DNA of 64,000 nt from Helianthus annuus. Taxonomy: Eukaryota > Streptophyta > Magnoliopsida > Asterales > Asteraceae. Below the pieces are notes generated by a model. It saw nothing but the letters and a program-made list of their open reading frames with translations. It was not told where the DNA came from and searched no databases. Below, one piece after another: positions 22,101 through 34,818 of this stretch. A program made the translations under genes and the position numbers. The stretch is taken from positions 81,589,716 through 81,653,715 of the forward strand of contig NC_035436.2 in assembly GCF_002127325.2 (NCBI RefSeq), given 5' to 3'. Position 1 is the stretch's first letter. Each line of letters starts with the position of its first letter.

Positions 22101-23734
22101 GTGAGTGGCTCACCAGATGGAGTCTTGATTACTACCTACTTCTTATTGCACACTAACTGGGCTTGGTTACGCGATAACCAATCCATTCCTATTACTACAT
22201 CAAAGCCTGCTAGCTTAAAGGGTAACAAGGATAAAGGAAAAGAGTGGTTCCTAATGGATAGAACACATCCATCTAATACAGTCGAAACTGTTTCTATTGA
22301 TCCATTAGCTAATTCCACTTCATATTTCATACTCAAGGTTTTAACAGGTAATTTCAATAATTCACAGAACTTATTATCTACAAAAGATCTATCCGCCCCA
22401 GAGTCAAACAATATCCTTGCGTAGACATTATTAATGAGAAGAGTACCTGTTATGACATTATCATCCTGGATAGCTTCCTTTGCATCCATGCGGAAGACCC
22501 TTGCATTAGTCTTCTTTCCCTCTTCTGCTTTCTTTGCAAGTTTCGGGCAGTTGGGTCTGATATGCCCCTTCTCATTACAATGGAAGCATGTGGCATCCTT
22601 AAGTTTCTTACAATCTATTGCCTTGCGATCCGGGGACTTACAGATTCCACATGTTTTTGGTTGGGACTGCGATCTTGAGTCTTGCCTGCACTTCCCAAAG
22701 TGGTGCTTCTTATAGACCTTGCATCGGGGCTTATCATTCGACTGATGATCACCCTTTCTAGATTCCAACCCTTTCTTCTGGTCGTTGTTCCCCTTACGTT
22801 TCTTATCTGAGCGTCGCGAACCATCATCTTCGCGTTTTCGTTTCTCGGCATCTGCAGCTCTCAGGGATCTCTGTCTAACTGCGTCTAGTGTAAGGGACAG
22901 AGATATGTCAGCCACTGATCGAAATGTTGTGGGCCGAGAGGCCTTGACGCTTGCTTTAATTTCTGGGGCCAGACCCCCAATGAAACGGGCTATCCTCTTT
23001 GGTTCAGGTGTTACAAGATAGGGAACTAGCCTTGACAAGGTATTGAAGGTTGTGAGGTAAGCCTGGCAGTCCAGGTTCTTCATCACCAGAGACAGGAAAT
23101 CAGACTCTATTCTTTCGACCTCGTGCTGAGGGCAGTAATTCTCCTTGATTAGGGCAACAAATTGTTCCCAAGACATGTTGTATAGAGGTACCTTTCCGGT
23201 GGCTTGGATCAACGACTTCCACCATGATAGGGCATCACCCTTGAAAGATTGTGACACAAACTTCACAATATCTTTTTCAGCACAACCACTTATATCCACC
23301 ACCGTGTCCATTTCATCAAGCCAAGTCATACAGTCCACTGCCCCCTTCTCCCCAGTAAAATCCCGGGGTTTACAAGACACAAAGTATTTATACGTGCAAC
23401 CTTTGGCACGTGGGGCATCTTCAAACACAATCTTCTTGGAATGATCACCATTCTCATTCGAAGAATGTCTATCATCATCCTTCTTAGTTTCTTCCTTTTT
23501 AGACTTGGGTTGGACAGAAGGTGGCTTGCTGTGAGACTCTGAATGAGCCTTTGATCTGACATGCAGTGTAGACAAGGTCCTACTATGGGTCCCACTGTAC
23601 TCACTATACTGTCTTTCTAATGCCTTTGTAACCGCATCATCTACCAGCGCTTTCAACTCTGCGCCAGTTAACTGTATCTTTGCGTTATCGTGGTTTTCCA
23701 CTGGACGACTATTCACCTCGTCCGACCTAGCCAT
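19148..23734 (-). pseudogene. Broken Gag-Pol of Tekay 1
   Basis: One polyprotein frame with breaks. Gag (23734 downward) has the retrotransposon-gag motif ALSWWKS and zinc knuckles including CFHCNEKGHIRPNC. Protease follows (LFDSGADRSFVD), then RT with FIDDILIYS (near 21400), RNase H (CDASHTG; DHKSLQ), the integrase zinc finger CLTC, catalytic DFITKL, SDRDTRY and GESERT, the GPY/F-type SPWKGV region, and a chromodomain (EYTWELE) ending at a TAA at 19148-19150. Stops interrupt it at 22133-22135, 21713-21715, near 21308 and at 19310-19312. Frameshifts lie near 21290 and 19730. It cannot make active protein but is recently dead, since domains are otherwise well preserved. Confidence 0.88.
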
Positions 23735-24046
23735 GTAGCTTCAATTGCTACATAAAAGGATAATAGGCAAGGTTTTATTTAGAAGCTAGTACAGCATTTT
23801 ATATTTTATTAACCATGGTTTTATATATAGCCATTGCTGGTTAATTTGTTAATCAAGTATTTATTCAGGATCTTTATTATAATCCTATATTATAATTAAG
23901 AATTAACATATAACTTAGTCACGAAGACAGTGTTAATCTTTAACCCGGATCCTTACAGGATTAAGGTATTAGGGTTTGAATCACAGTTCATTACCCTATT
24001 CTAGACAGTGAGTTGTAGACTCCCACTGTCTCTTAGTCCCTAGGAC

Positions 24047-24050
<4 letters not shown>

Positions 24051-24092
<42 letters not shown>
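24051..24092. repeat. (AT)n microsatellite
   Basis: 42-bp perfect AT dinucleotide run in the Tekay 1 leader between Gag and the extra ORF. Confidence 0.95.
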
Positions 24093-24094
<2 letters not shown>

Positions 24095-24789
24095 CCCATA
24101 GGCACTTCATCCCCAAGGGATGGATATTTAAATACAGGGAATTTCAAATTGACCCAATTTAAAGATGGCTTATGTGATTTATATTGCATCACAATTTGCC
24201 CAGCATGTCAACATACTTACAGATGTCAACAGAACTTGGAATCTTTTAGACAGGTTCTACCATTTTGGCCATGTCTGCGACGACACGTGGCTAGGTTTTA
24301 CCCCTAAGATTCTCTTTATAACGCAGATCAATCCTAAGTTGAGACGTTAATTATGGACCTGAATCTAATTATGGAGATAACATCTTGGCCTTGTCTTATA
24401 ATGACATGTGGCTAGGTCTTGTCCCTTTTTAGATTTTGCCATTCTATATTAATGGTAGGTCTTCTTTATTTTAGGAAATGTTATTTTCATTTTTTTAAGT
24501 TTATTCATATACTTATTTATAACAACAATCATGAAAATTTAAATGCAACATTTCACTAATAAAGATTTAACAGTACAATACTTGCCCTAAACGGGACTTC
24601 TACAAATAACATGCCCACGCAGGGGCGAAATACAATAAACAACAAACAAACAAACCCATGCAGGGGTCAACTGAAAGACATGCCCACGCAGGGGCAGAAT
24701 ACAAAAAGACAAGCTCGCACAGGAGCTGAATACAGAAACAACAAGTCCACGCAGGGACTGATTACAACAAAAAAAAAATAACAAGGTCT

Positions 24790-26038
24790 TCAGTGACCCC
24801 TCCTCTTTGACTTTCCCTTGAGCAAGTCTGACAGGCCCTTGAAGAAGCCTCGGTTGCTTTCACGGTCTTGACGGACCTCTTGCTCAACTCGGTTCAACCG
24901 GTCGAGTACTTCCTGCTGGCGCTCTGGCGGAATAAGCTGCGGCTGCGGCGGTTGGTACAATGGTTGGGGAGGTGGTGGACGCTGGTACCCGTAAGTTGGG
25001 TAACCAGTGGTCCAAAGACCACCATAAGGTCCCTCAGGGTGACGTGCGTTGTAGTCCCACGCTTCCTGATATGGGTCTACGTTGACATAGTCAAACTGTG
25101 TATGAGCCGGCTGCTTAAAAGGGTTGTACGCCGCCGAGCCGGCGTAAGCAGGTATTGGGTCGTCAAAACCCAATGGAGGTGCCATAGGCACTGAGTTGAC
25201 CTCTGGAATGGGGTTTGATGGACCCCCCCATTTGTGGTTCTTCTTCTTCTTCTTGGAGTGGCAGATAATGACTGCCACTCGATGGTTGGTGAGTGCTGAT
25301 GCGGACTCCCCCTCGCACGGACATCCGTGCGTTTGACCTTCTCCGCCTCGGTGGCTCCGGAGGCGGTTGTTGTTCCACTGGCGGTGGTGGTGGCGGAGTG
25401 ACTGCCACGAAGCGAGAATCCTGAGAAGGATCCTGTTGTTGGTGGTGCTGCTGCTGCTGCTGATACAGAGAGGAGTGGTGAGAGGGGGTAAAATACCAAT
25501 CGATGTTTCGGAACCTCTCCTCATAGCTGTCCGGACCACGATAAGGTGATCCGTGAAACGATGACCCGTCAGAGATCTCTATCGGGTGGTTGGGTGTTCC
25601 AGACGCGGGCTCCACGGGGTCCGTGTCTTCGTCCATGTCATCAGCGTGGTCACCTGAGAAATGATCCTCAGGTCCTAGTGGGTTATGACCCACGAGTTCT
25701 GGAAAGATATTAGCCGGGTTGAACCGGCTCTGAAAGGTTGGGGTGGGGTCGCCATATGAGTGGTGAGAGTTCGACCTTTGCAGCGGTATGAAAGTTGGCG
25801 GTTGCTCGTCGGGCTCATTTTCAGATTGCAGCCCAAAGGAATGCAAATAAGACGGTGAAGAGCTTAAGGAGACTGAGCGTCTCCCTGGTTCAACATACAT
25901 TCGCCACGGCTCTTGTGGACTTGTGCTCATGGTAATAGAAGGGGTACGCCAGTGCGAAGGTCCGGCTTCGTGATCATGACCCGTGACTGGGCCCTTGCCT
26001 CGTCCGCGAAGAAATCTTGGTGGCATTTTGACCTGCAA
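24790..26038 (-). pseudogene. Extra proline/glutamine-rich ORF between the 5' LTR and gag
   Basis: On the same strand as gag-pol and upstream of gag. The first open part (26038-25163, 291 residues from MQVKM) is rich in Pro, Ser, His and Gln, with poly-Q near residue 195, poly-P and PPEPPRRRR. The C-terminal part continues in another frame to 24790, with YGYQRPPPPQPLYQPP and a predicted short coiled coil (EVLDRLNRVEQEV) ending in basic KGKSKRRGH. The frame change sits at a run of seven G (plus-strand C 25223-25229), suggesting one indel. It is not a known Gag, Pol or Env domain. A comparable ORF exists at 53722-54477. Function unknown. Confidence 0.6.
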
Positions 26039-26201
26039 TCATGGATAAGATAACGACCAATATATATAATAAAAGACTCAATAAAATGAAACAAAACAGA
26101 GTTGGTCCTATGTTCTTTGTCTAGACTCGGAACTCGAAGAATGTGCCATTCGTGCACTGAGACCAAACACAATAGGCTAGTGTTTAATTCACTCAGTGTT
26201 G

Positions 26202-26213
26202 GCTCTGATGCCA
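26202..26213 (-). other. Primer-binding site of Tekay 1
   Basis: Minus-strand TGGCATCAGAGC, one base from the initiator-Met site TGGTATCAGAGC, 3 nt from the LTR end. Confidence 0.7.
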
Positions 26214-29159
26214 ACCTGTCACTCCCCTAATTTCCACGTGTCACCGGTAGGCCCGGTGGGGGATTATCATGACGTAGTTGATATCATCATAGTCAAACAA
26301 CACAAATTATAATGCACAGCGGAAGCAAAAGATAGATTTATTTCAACTTAAATTATTGTAATATTCAAGTATTACAAAATGTCGAAACAGATCCACAGGC
26401 AGAATCAAATAAAAAGGAAACTTCATTTCAACAGACTTCATGCATCCTAAGCTTGCGAGACTTCTATGGATGCTTAAGGAGTGACCAGCCTATTACGCGT
26501 AGTACCTGCACTTAGCCTTTTTGGAAAATACGTCAGTTTACACTGGTAAATACAATTTAACTGACACATTTTGAAAATGTTTAAAATTGATTTAAATGCC
26601 CAAGGCATAAAACTTTTTATAACTTGGGATAATTATTTGCTTAATAATCTTGTAAAAGAATTACATGTTCGTTATGCGTTCAGTGGCCCGGGTCGTGCCG
26701 GGTTAAAGTTCAATAGATACACCACTTAATATAATTCCACCGCAAGACTTCTCTCGGCCGGTGATTATACATTTAATAAAATACACAACGGGTGTACGCC
26801 TACACCCGTGTGCTAAGGTCGTGGCCATTCTTAGAATGATGCCAAGGATATCCGGGACATGGTCATTAAACCCCCAAAGGCGTTAAACAAACAAAACAGC
26901 ATTTTTAAACGGGTTAATTTGACAACACATAGCCATCAACTGGTTAAGGTCAATTCCCCGACCAAGCGGTATTTTATATACCGTACCCCAAGCCCGTATA
27001 GGGAAAATAAGTTAAAAGTATTTACCTGAGCAAAGTATAAACCAAATATAACGAGTGCACGTAGCTTTTACTGGGCTCCTAGATCTGCAAATTAAGGTTT
27101 TAATAACCTATTAGAATCCCAACGGGTCTTAAGCTTAGACCGGTTAGTTTTTAAAGGAAGATTACGGTTTTAAGCGCACAATAAGGCGAAGACCGTTTTA
27201 GAACGTGGTTTTGACCCAACAAGCTTTCATACTTATTTAATATGGGTAACATAATCACATTCTGGATTTTGAGACCAAAAAGATATGGTTTGACCCGTTT
27301 CGGCAAAAATGACCAAACTAGTCACATAAGTCGATCCGAACGCGTATAGTGCGTAACGAATAACCATAAGAGTCAAATACAAGTTTCTAAAGTCAATATG
27401 CTTAAAATATGTTGTGATATCAGAATGATACCTTCCATTATGCCCCAAATGATTTTTAAACCAAAACTATGCCTCATAAGGGCGTTTTGGTCATTTTATA
27501 AGGTGTAAAAGGGTTAAAATAATAACCTGAGTTACAGGTCTGAATAAATTAGTAAATGTACTTAATTTACTAAGTTATAACAGTAGGGCATCAGATTTAT
27601 GTGAAATTTATTATCTTTAACCTTACTATGCACCGTAGAAGCATTTTGGTAATTTCACATGTGCCTAAAAGGTCAATTCTGGAATTCTGAGTTCAAAACA
27701 TTTGCCTACTGTTTAAAATATAAAAATTTACCAATTACATCAGTAGGTTCAATCCCTTAAGCTTAATAAGGTTCTAGAGCACACTTATGCGTTAAAAATG
27801 CTTAAAAAGGCGATTTAGAGCCATTTCCGGGTTTTCTGTAAAAAGCTGATATTTTTAATATTCAAGAAGGCTCAAAATAATTTATTTATCATAACAAATC
27901 AGTAGAAATTGGTTTGAGGTCAAAAGGATTTGTAAAACTCAATTTATGGCTAAAAAGGGCAAAACCGGCATAAACCGAATTGATCTTAGAACACTAAGTT
28001 ATGCTCAGCCTAAAAATAAATAAAAATCACCAAAAATCCCAAAATATTATTTTATAACAGTGGGTAAAAAGTTTGGTCTAAAAATTTGGGTTGTGATAGG
28101 CTATACGTAATTTGCGCCATTTAATTAGTAAAGAAGCTCCTAATTACGCTATTGAGCATAACTCTTAATCTAGACCTCAAACTGACTTCAAATTTTGGGT
28201 GCAAGTTTATAAATCAGTAGCTAAGGTGCCTACCCTTTTATATTTTCAAAAATCATGTTTTAAGGTCAAATGGGCATAATGGTCAACATATAAGCGATTA
28301 ACGGAAACATGCATGTGAATAGGATATCTAATGAACCAAGTTGTATAATCTCAGAGAGTTATACTAACATGTTAATAGGTTCAAAAGAAGCTCTAAGGCA
28401 ATCCTAATCTTGGCTTAAACGGGTCAGAACTGATAGTCAAAGCAATAGTCAAACTTTGCGACTTTCGGTTCCAAACCGAGCCTAAACTGAAAATTGTCAA
28501 GTTGAACATATTGGAACATGTTCTTACATTAATTACCAAGTTATTTTAATGGTTAAACAGGTTGCATGTACCCTACATTGCTAATTATGCATTAATTTGC
28601 AAATAACCTTTCTGTTGACTTTTTATAATAAGCTTTGACTCGACAATTAGCATAGCTAGAGTGGGAATCTGGAAATACCCTTTTAAGGGTTTGTTACCCA
28701 CATAATTACCTACTTAAAGGTACTCTTAATTCGTGATTTGACAGAGCACAATTTAATTAATCACGAAGTCAAACCTTAATTACGACGGTTTGACTTTTAG
28801 CTAATTAACTAAGCTAAAACGAATTAAGGGAGGTTAAGGATACTTACAAGAGTCCTAAGAAGGATTAGAGGCTTAAGGGAATCTTGGTTGACGTCCAGAG
28901 AAGCTCCAAAGAGTGCCTTGAGTGTAATGTGAATGAGCAAGTCCAAATGGTCACCACTCAAGTCCCTTTTATAGTGAACCAAGAGGCTCAAGATCATGCC
29001 AAGGTAGTCTAGGATAGTTACAAGATCATCCCAGATGTCCCTAGATGGCTAAATACTGCCTAGAAAGGCCATTGTTTCGAAAACCACCTATTTAAGTCGG
29101 TGTAACCGGCTGAACAGGCAGCTGTCCAAATCCTGCTGCCAGCGACAACCTTACGGACC

Positions 29160-29164
29160 GTAAG
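29160..29164. other. Target duplication GTAAG (left copy, Athila-like element)
   Basis: GTAAG directly before TGATGTGTG. The right copy is 36513-36517. Confidence 0.9.
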
Positions 29165-30362
29165 TGATGTGTGTTGGTGTGTATATAATTTATATGTATA
29201 ATTAAGCCCTTTTTACACCTTTAGCCAAGTTTTAAATTTATAAAAACACGATATTCACTAACACTAAACACACATATGGGCAAGTGCACCCATCGTGGAC
29301 GTAGTATAGTGTTGGTAAGATACCAAGGTCGTCCAAGGACACAAGAGCTTTTAATACCGGTTTATCCTCAACGTCTAATCAAATCAAAAAGTGAGAAAAA
29401 TGTTTTTAAACTAAGAAAATAAAAACTAACTAAATGCTGAAAAATAAAATAAAATAAAAACAGATAGACAAGATGAATCACTTGGATCCGACTCGTGTAT
29501 TAGTATAACCTTTGATTATTTTTGCACTTTTGCACTTGTTTAAGAGATTATCTTAGTTATTATAGTAGGCCCCTATTTTGAAGGCGACGTTACCCTCAAC
29601 CCAGTAGTTTGAGTCAGCAAGGATACAATCCTAAAGGGTCGGATTATTGAAAGATAATGAATTAAGTTATTAATGCAAATTATGGTAGGCCCCGCTTTCG
29701 GCGGTGACGTTACCCTCGGCTAAGTAGTCTGAGTCAGCAGGGATACAGTCCTAAATAGCCGGGTTATAGTATTAATAGTAGTTAACTTATGAGGGGGTCA
29801 AAGAGTTTGGATCCCCGCCATCCAATACCTATGGGCATTGAAGGAGATCCTACTAAATTTGACCCAGGTCCCAAGCAGGACCTCTAAACGCTGAACAAGG
29901 GCAAGACCCTTACCAAACCGTTCCCTTAACCCCCGACCAGGTAGCCAACATACCTCCATATAGACCGTGGAGATATGAATGGTGAAAATCTTTTATTTTA
30001 TATAGACAGTAAAATAATGCCAAGACACCACGGACAAACGATAAGGAAAGATCACCTTCAACATAAGCAACTAGTTATTAAAGTCATTAATACAAAACCA
30101 AATAAAAAGTGCAAAAGATTAAAAATAAAAAGTATTATACTAAACACTTGTCTTCACCAAGTGATGTAAGAGACTTAGGCAAACATGGCCTTGATTGTCA
30201 AGAACTCTTACGATCAATCTTGGATCCCGAGACGACTCACACACTCTATGATGGACAATGGATGATGGTGGTGGATGATGGTGTTATGGTGGTGGTGGGT
30301 GGTGGATGAAGTGTGAGAGAGGTGGTGTGCCAAGGGATGAGATGGAATGAAACCAAGCACCC

Positions 30363-30372
30363 CTATTTATAG
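30363..30372 (-). promoter_or_regulatory. LTR TATA box (Athila-like)
   Basis: CTATAAATAG on the minus strand, with the equivalent in the 5' LTR at 36017-36026. Palindrome pairs start about 20 bp upstream. Confidence 0.6.
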
Positions 30373-30390
30373 GCTGAACAGAAGGCTGGG

Positions 30391-30608
30391 CACGGCCCCG
30401 TGTCCGCTGGACACGCCCCCGTGCCCGTCTGACACTCTCTCTCCTCATTAATTGTAATTCGCAATTACAATTAATGCGCCTGCTGTACTTTCACCACGCC
30501 CCCGTGCTCACTGGACACGGCCCCGTGGTGGGCAATGGAAGCTTCTACCAGTTTGTCTTTTATGCTGCTTCTTGGGCACGGCCCCATGCTGGCTGAGCAC
30601 GGGGCGTG
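30391..30608. promoter_or_regulatory. Three paired GC palindromes upstream of the LTR TATA
   Basis: Pairs at 30391-30423, 30495-30527 and 30577-30608. Each is CACGGCCCCGTG or a close variant, 9 nt, then a second copy. The same pairs are in the 5' LTR from 36045 onward. The position suggests U3 promoter elements; binding is inferred. Confidence 0.6.
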
Positions 30609-31448
30609 TTCAGGCTTCTGTTTTCTCTTCTTTGCTTTGGAGGATGCCGTTGAGGGTCCGGGCAGTCTACTTTTATTCCTTTTCTTGTATTTATGCTAGA
30701 ATTAGTTGTCTTTTTGCTTCTTTTGTGAATTTGAGCTTATTTCATCCTGAAAATACAAAAGGAAGACAAAAACACTCTTTTTCCAACATTAGTACTTAAA
30801 AAGGGTTAGTTTTATGCCTTAATTGATGTCATTTATATGTTGCATTTTACACACATCAAATACCCCACACTTGAACTTTTGCTTGTCCTCAAGCAAAACT
30901 CTTTAAATGTGGCTTACACTCCCAAATGGAATAGGTAGAAGAGAATATTTTTGGTTTGTCATAGAGTGTCGGGAATCCAAAGATCTTTTTAGGTTTTATT
31001 TTTATTTATTCACAATCCTATTCGTTATGATTTATTGAGAACGTCTCATTGGATAAATTACTTATTTGGGCATAACATGCCTTTTTTAAAATTTTATTTA
31101 TATACAAGTTCACATACCTCACGGGATAAATCACTCAACACTCGGCCATAGGTGTATTTTTAGTGAATCACTCGAGAGCGGCATGGAACTCACGCCTTCC
31201 ATAGGCTTGCCAAGCAATCAATCCTCCTCCTTTTTAACTTTATACCTTTGTAAATATCAAGAGGACTTTTTGGGTGAAGGGTTAGGCTTGGGCTAAAGGT
31301 GGGTGGTTGGGTTAGTGGTTAGTAAAAGGGCGAAAAGCGTAAAAAGCGTCGGTTTTCGAAAAAAAAAATTTTTTTTTTAGTGACTTTTTATTTTGAAGTA
31401 TTCCTCCAAACAAGCTTTTGTTTGTATAGCTTTGTTTGTTTTTAACTT

Positions 31449-31452
<4 letters not shown>

Positions 31453-31508
<56 letters not shown>
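31453..31508. repeat. (AT)n microsatellite
   Basis: 56-bp AT dinucleotide run in the Athila-like interior. Confidence 0.95.
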
Positions 31509-31511
<3 letters not shown>

Positions 31512-32791
31512 AGTCACATAAAAGAATGAGCTTGCGAAAAACCGAGCTTGATACTAAAATAAAGGGTGAAAAATAGAAAAGGGTTTTTTGGTGGGTAAAA
31601 AGGGTTTTAGGGTAATGAAATGAAAGGTTTAGGCTCAAATGGTTAACTAGGGGGATTTTTGGGTAGGTGGTAAAAAAAATTGAAAAATAATGGTGTAGAA
31701 AGAAAAATGGTTAGTCCTAATGCCTCCATCATTTACTTACTTGGGTTTAAGTTGGTAAGGACCGGGAATGAATCGTCGTGGCAAGTTCTAGAGTTGTAAG
31801 AACCAAGCGGCTATTCACACAAGAAACGAAAAATGAGCATTTAGTCTAAAGATGTAAATTTGTACGCTCAATAAAGGCTCAAAACTCACTTTTGTGGGAA
31901 TGGGTTTTTAATGTGATCAAGTATATATAATTAAATTTTAACTAGACTTGTTATGCCGTTTCGTAATTTTCTTATGTTGGTTCTTGTATCACGACGCTTT
32001 TGGTTGTAAATTTTATAAAAATATAACCTTATTGATCTTGTGATTCCTAACTTAAACTTTAGACAAGTAAAAATGAAAGGATTTTTGAAAAAAAAAAAAA
32101 TTTGGGTGTTTAGCGGTTCCAATAGAGTTTTGTGTAAGGCTTGTTGTTAGGACTTGCAAAATTTCAAAGTGTTAGCTTCCCCCCCACACTTAAATTACAC
32201 ATTATCCTCAATGTGTCCCAAAAATAAATTTTTAGGTTGATTGGATGTGTGGTGTGGTGGTAAAAAGCAAAGATTTATGTTACTGGCAGTCTGGACACGG
32301 CCCCGTGGTGACCGGGCACGGCCCCGTGGTCAGGTGCCAGTAACAGAAATTAAAGAAATGAGACAGAAGCCTGGACACGGGGGCGTGTCTGGTGAACACG
32401 TCCCGTGTCCAGTTACCTAAACTGGGCGTTTTTCTGCAGGTGGCTCAGCACGGGGCCGTGTTGGTTGGGCACGGCCCGTGTTGAGCCTTCTGTGATGGAG
32501 ATTTGTGTCGGGTTGCTCTATTCTTTGTGCATGGGGCCATTTTTCTCGTTCCCTTTTTCATCCATTACCACCATAAGTGTGTTTTATTCATCAATAACCA
32601 TCAATCTTAGAAACCATCATGTCATTGCAAACATAGAGAGACATTACATAAAACTAAAGATTAAAATACATAAATATTAAACCATGGAGTTTTAGCCTTA
32701 TGTTTTATTTTAATTAGCAAAATTTCCAAGAAGCTACTAATCTTGGTTAGATAAGGCTTTTAGAAACTCCTTCTTCCGGGCGTGGTCCTCC

Positions 32792-33325
32792 TCACATGTC
32801 GGCGAGCCACTCCTCTACCTCCCTCGGAAGGAGAAAAGAGGGCTCATTTGCATTAGTTTGAGGAGTTTCGATTTCCGCTGGAATTTCTTGTGGGTGTTCC
32901 ATGGGAGGTTCCGCGGGAAAGTCTTCCCACCCGGTAGGGTTGTTAACCCCGAGTGCCAAGTTCCAGTCCTGTTGTGGAAGGATTGGTTCCATCGGGGGTG
33001 CTAGAAGAATATTTAACCTCTGGTGCAAGAGGTTAATTTCTTGGAAGCTACTTTCGAGTCCCACCGTAAGATCGTTAATACGGTCAATCAGGACCTCCTC
33101 TACTGACGTCATTTCGTCGAGAGATTCCCTTAATGCTATCACATAGTGCACAAGCGTAGCTTCAACGGAGGGCCTTCTTCCCCTTCGGCTGTTTGATGAA
33201 TGAACGGATGATGTTTCGCTATTTTCACTCGCCATTCTACGAAAAAATAAACCGAAAAACAGTTTATGTGATGAAACAGTATCTGGACACGGCCCCGTGC
33301 TCATTGAGCACGGCCCCGTGTTCAT
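32792..33325 (-). CDS. Hypothetical 177-residue ORF of the Athila-like element
   Basis: Open from ATG 33325 to a stop at 32792. A second in-frame ATG at residue 32 (MASENSETSS) is the more likely start, because the first 15 residues are translated palindrome motif. It contains a helical middle (SLDEMTSVEEVLIDRINDL...) and an acidic Pro/Glu-rich end. No zinc knuckle, protease or RT motif. It may be a remnant of gag or an element-specific protein; family not recognised. Confidence 0.45.
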   Translation of the reverse strand: MNTGPCSMSTGPCPDTVSSHKLFFGLFFRRMASENSETSSVHSSNSRRGRRPSVEATLVHYVIALRESLDEMTSVEEVLIDRINDLTVGLESSFQEINLLHQRLNILLAPPMEPILPQQDWNLALGVNNPTGWEDFPAEPPMEHPQEIPAEIETPQTNANEPSFLLPREVEEWLADM

Positions 33326-34068
33326 CTTTCTGCAGAATTTTGAAGCAAGGAATCTTGGGCTTTTAAGTTATTTTCTGAATTTATGTAGGCTTTTTGGACA
33401 TTAATAACTTTAAACAATGTTACACAACATGTTTTTACCAAGATTCCATGAACAAAACTCATTGTTTCCTACCACAAAGGTTGAAGAATTCAAACTTTTG
33501 ATGGTAGTTCTTGGAGAAAGATGAAAAAGAAGGAAATGGCTAGAAGAGGAAAGGACAAGATGGGTTGTTGGAACCTTCTTTTAGACTTACCTAGGATTGT
33601 TTGAGAGAAGATTCCTTCAAATCTCTGTCCCAAGTTGGTCCAAATGTGCAGAATTCTTGGCTGCATTTATAGAAAACGACAGCCTTCTAGACACGGCCCC
33701 GTGTTCGCTGGACACGGCCCCGTGTGCAGATGAAATTCTGACACAGTTTGTCCGTATTCTGACGTTCTGATCAGAAGGGAATCTTTTGGTGAACACGGGG
33801 GCGTGTTGGCTGGACACGGCCCCGTGTCGAGTGGTCTCTATATTTTTATGAAGTTATCTAGTTTTTTATGGAACTTATCTGTTATCGGGTGGCTCTTGAT
33901 TGGTTGGGACAACCCCAAAGTGCCTAAGATACCTTAATTGTCCTATACTAAGGCGAGAACGCAAGAGGTTATCGGTGAGGGTAATTCCTATTTTCATTCT
34001 AGGTGGACAAGTCCAACCCTTTCCCGGGCTCTCGTTAAAGAAGGTGTATGCCGAATCGCTCAGGTCTA

Positions 34069-34536
34069 TTATGCATCGAACAAGGTCGATGGAGAGTCCT
34101 TCACGGCACAATCGGCACAGGGACGACTATCGTCCAAGTCTTTTCTAGGTATGAAGTTATTTTCGGGAGCAACGAGGTTGTCGGAATGCGGTTCCAACAT
34201 TTCCTCATGGTCATCGTCTTGGGGCGGATCAATAAAATCCTTCCTAAGTTCCTTTGACCAATTTAGAATTAGTTCTTCTAGTTGAAATAACTCGTCAAGG
34301 AGCATTTCCCCTAGAATATCTGGCTGGGCGCATTCGAGGGAGAGATAGTGCTTATTTTTACTTTCGCCCCTCTTAAGGTTATAAGGAATCGGTGGGTCTA
34401 TATAGTGGGGCCTATAATTTAGAAAATAACATTTTAATTCTTCATGTTTGCCTCCACATAATCGACACCACGTACCATAAGAGTTCCGAAAGTAAAAAGA
34501 ATTACTATCACTCATGTTTGTGTCAGAAATTACCAA
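34069..34536 (-). CDS. Hypothetical 155-residue ORF with zinc-knuckle-like motif
   Basis: Open from 34536 to 34069. Near residue 22 it has CRLCGGKHEELKC, a CxxCxxxHxxxxC zinc-knuckle pattern as in Gag. An acidic region follows (PPQDDDHEEMLEP). It is the first ORF after the primer site on the minus strand, the usual place for gag. Likely a shortened Athila-type gag; no other domain seen. Confidence 0.5.
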   Translation of the reverse strand: MVISDTNMSDSNSFYFRNSYGTWCRLCGGKHEELKCYFLNYRPHYIDPPIPYNLKRGESKNKHYLSLECAQPDILGEMLLDELFQLEELILNWSKELRKDFIDPPQDDDHEEMLEPHSDNLVAPENNFIPRKDLDDSRPCADCAVKDSPSTLFDA

Positions 34537-34794
34537 CCGCCGGGATCTAACGGTTCTGTTTTCAGTAAGAGAATCTTGGGCACGGGGGCGTGTTGAGTGG
34601 ACACGACCCCGTGTTCAGCTTACTGTCTGACTTAAAACAGGATTGCCAGTTCCAATGATTGAGCACGGGGGCGTGTTCAGCGGGCACGGCCCGTGCTGAG
34701 CTCTGCAGAAGCTGAAAAACTAAGAAAAATCCTAAAAATTAAAAATAAAAATATGATTAGGCCGTTGATTCCTAACTTTCTTAAAATCCTTGTG

Positions 34795-34812
34795 TCCCCG
34801 GCAACGGCGCCA
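34795..34812 (-). other. Primer-binding site complementary to tRNA-Asp
   Basis: Minus-strand TGGCGCCGTTGCCGGGGA, which matches the 3' end of plant tRNA-Asp as used by Athila-type elements. It lies 6 nt from the 5' LTR. Confidence 0.8.
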
Positions 34813-34818
34813 AAAACT

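Larger units (their letters stand above)
29165..30858 (-). repeat. 3' LTR of the Athila-like element
   Basis: 1694 bp, TG...CA, the same length as 34819-36512. The minus-strand TATA (CTATAAATAG) is at 30363-30372. Three palindrome pairs lie just upstream on that strand (30391-30608). Confidence 0.9.
32296..34695. repeat. Eight internal GC-palindrome pairs
   Basis: Pairs start at 32296, 32376, 32449, 33288, 33692, 33794, 34581 and 34664. Every pair has a 9-nt spacer. Variants include CACGGGGGCGTG and CACGGCCCGTG. Confidence 0.85.
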
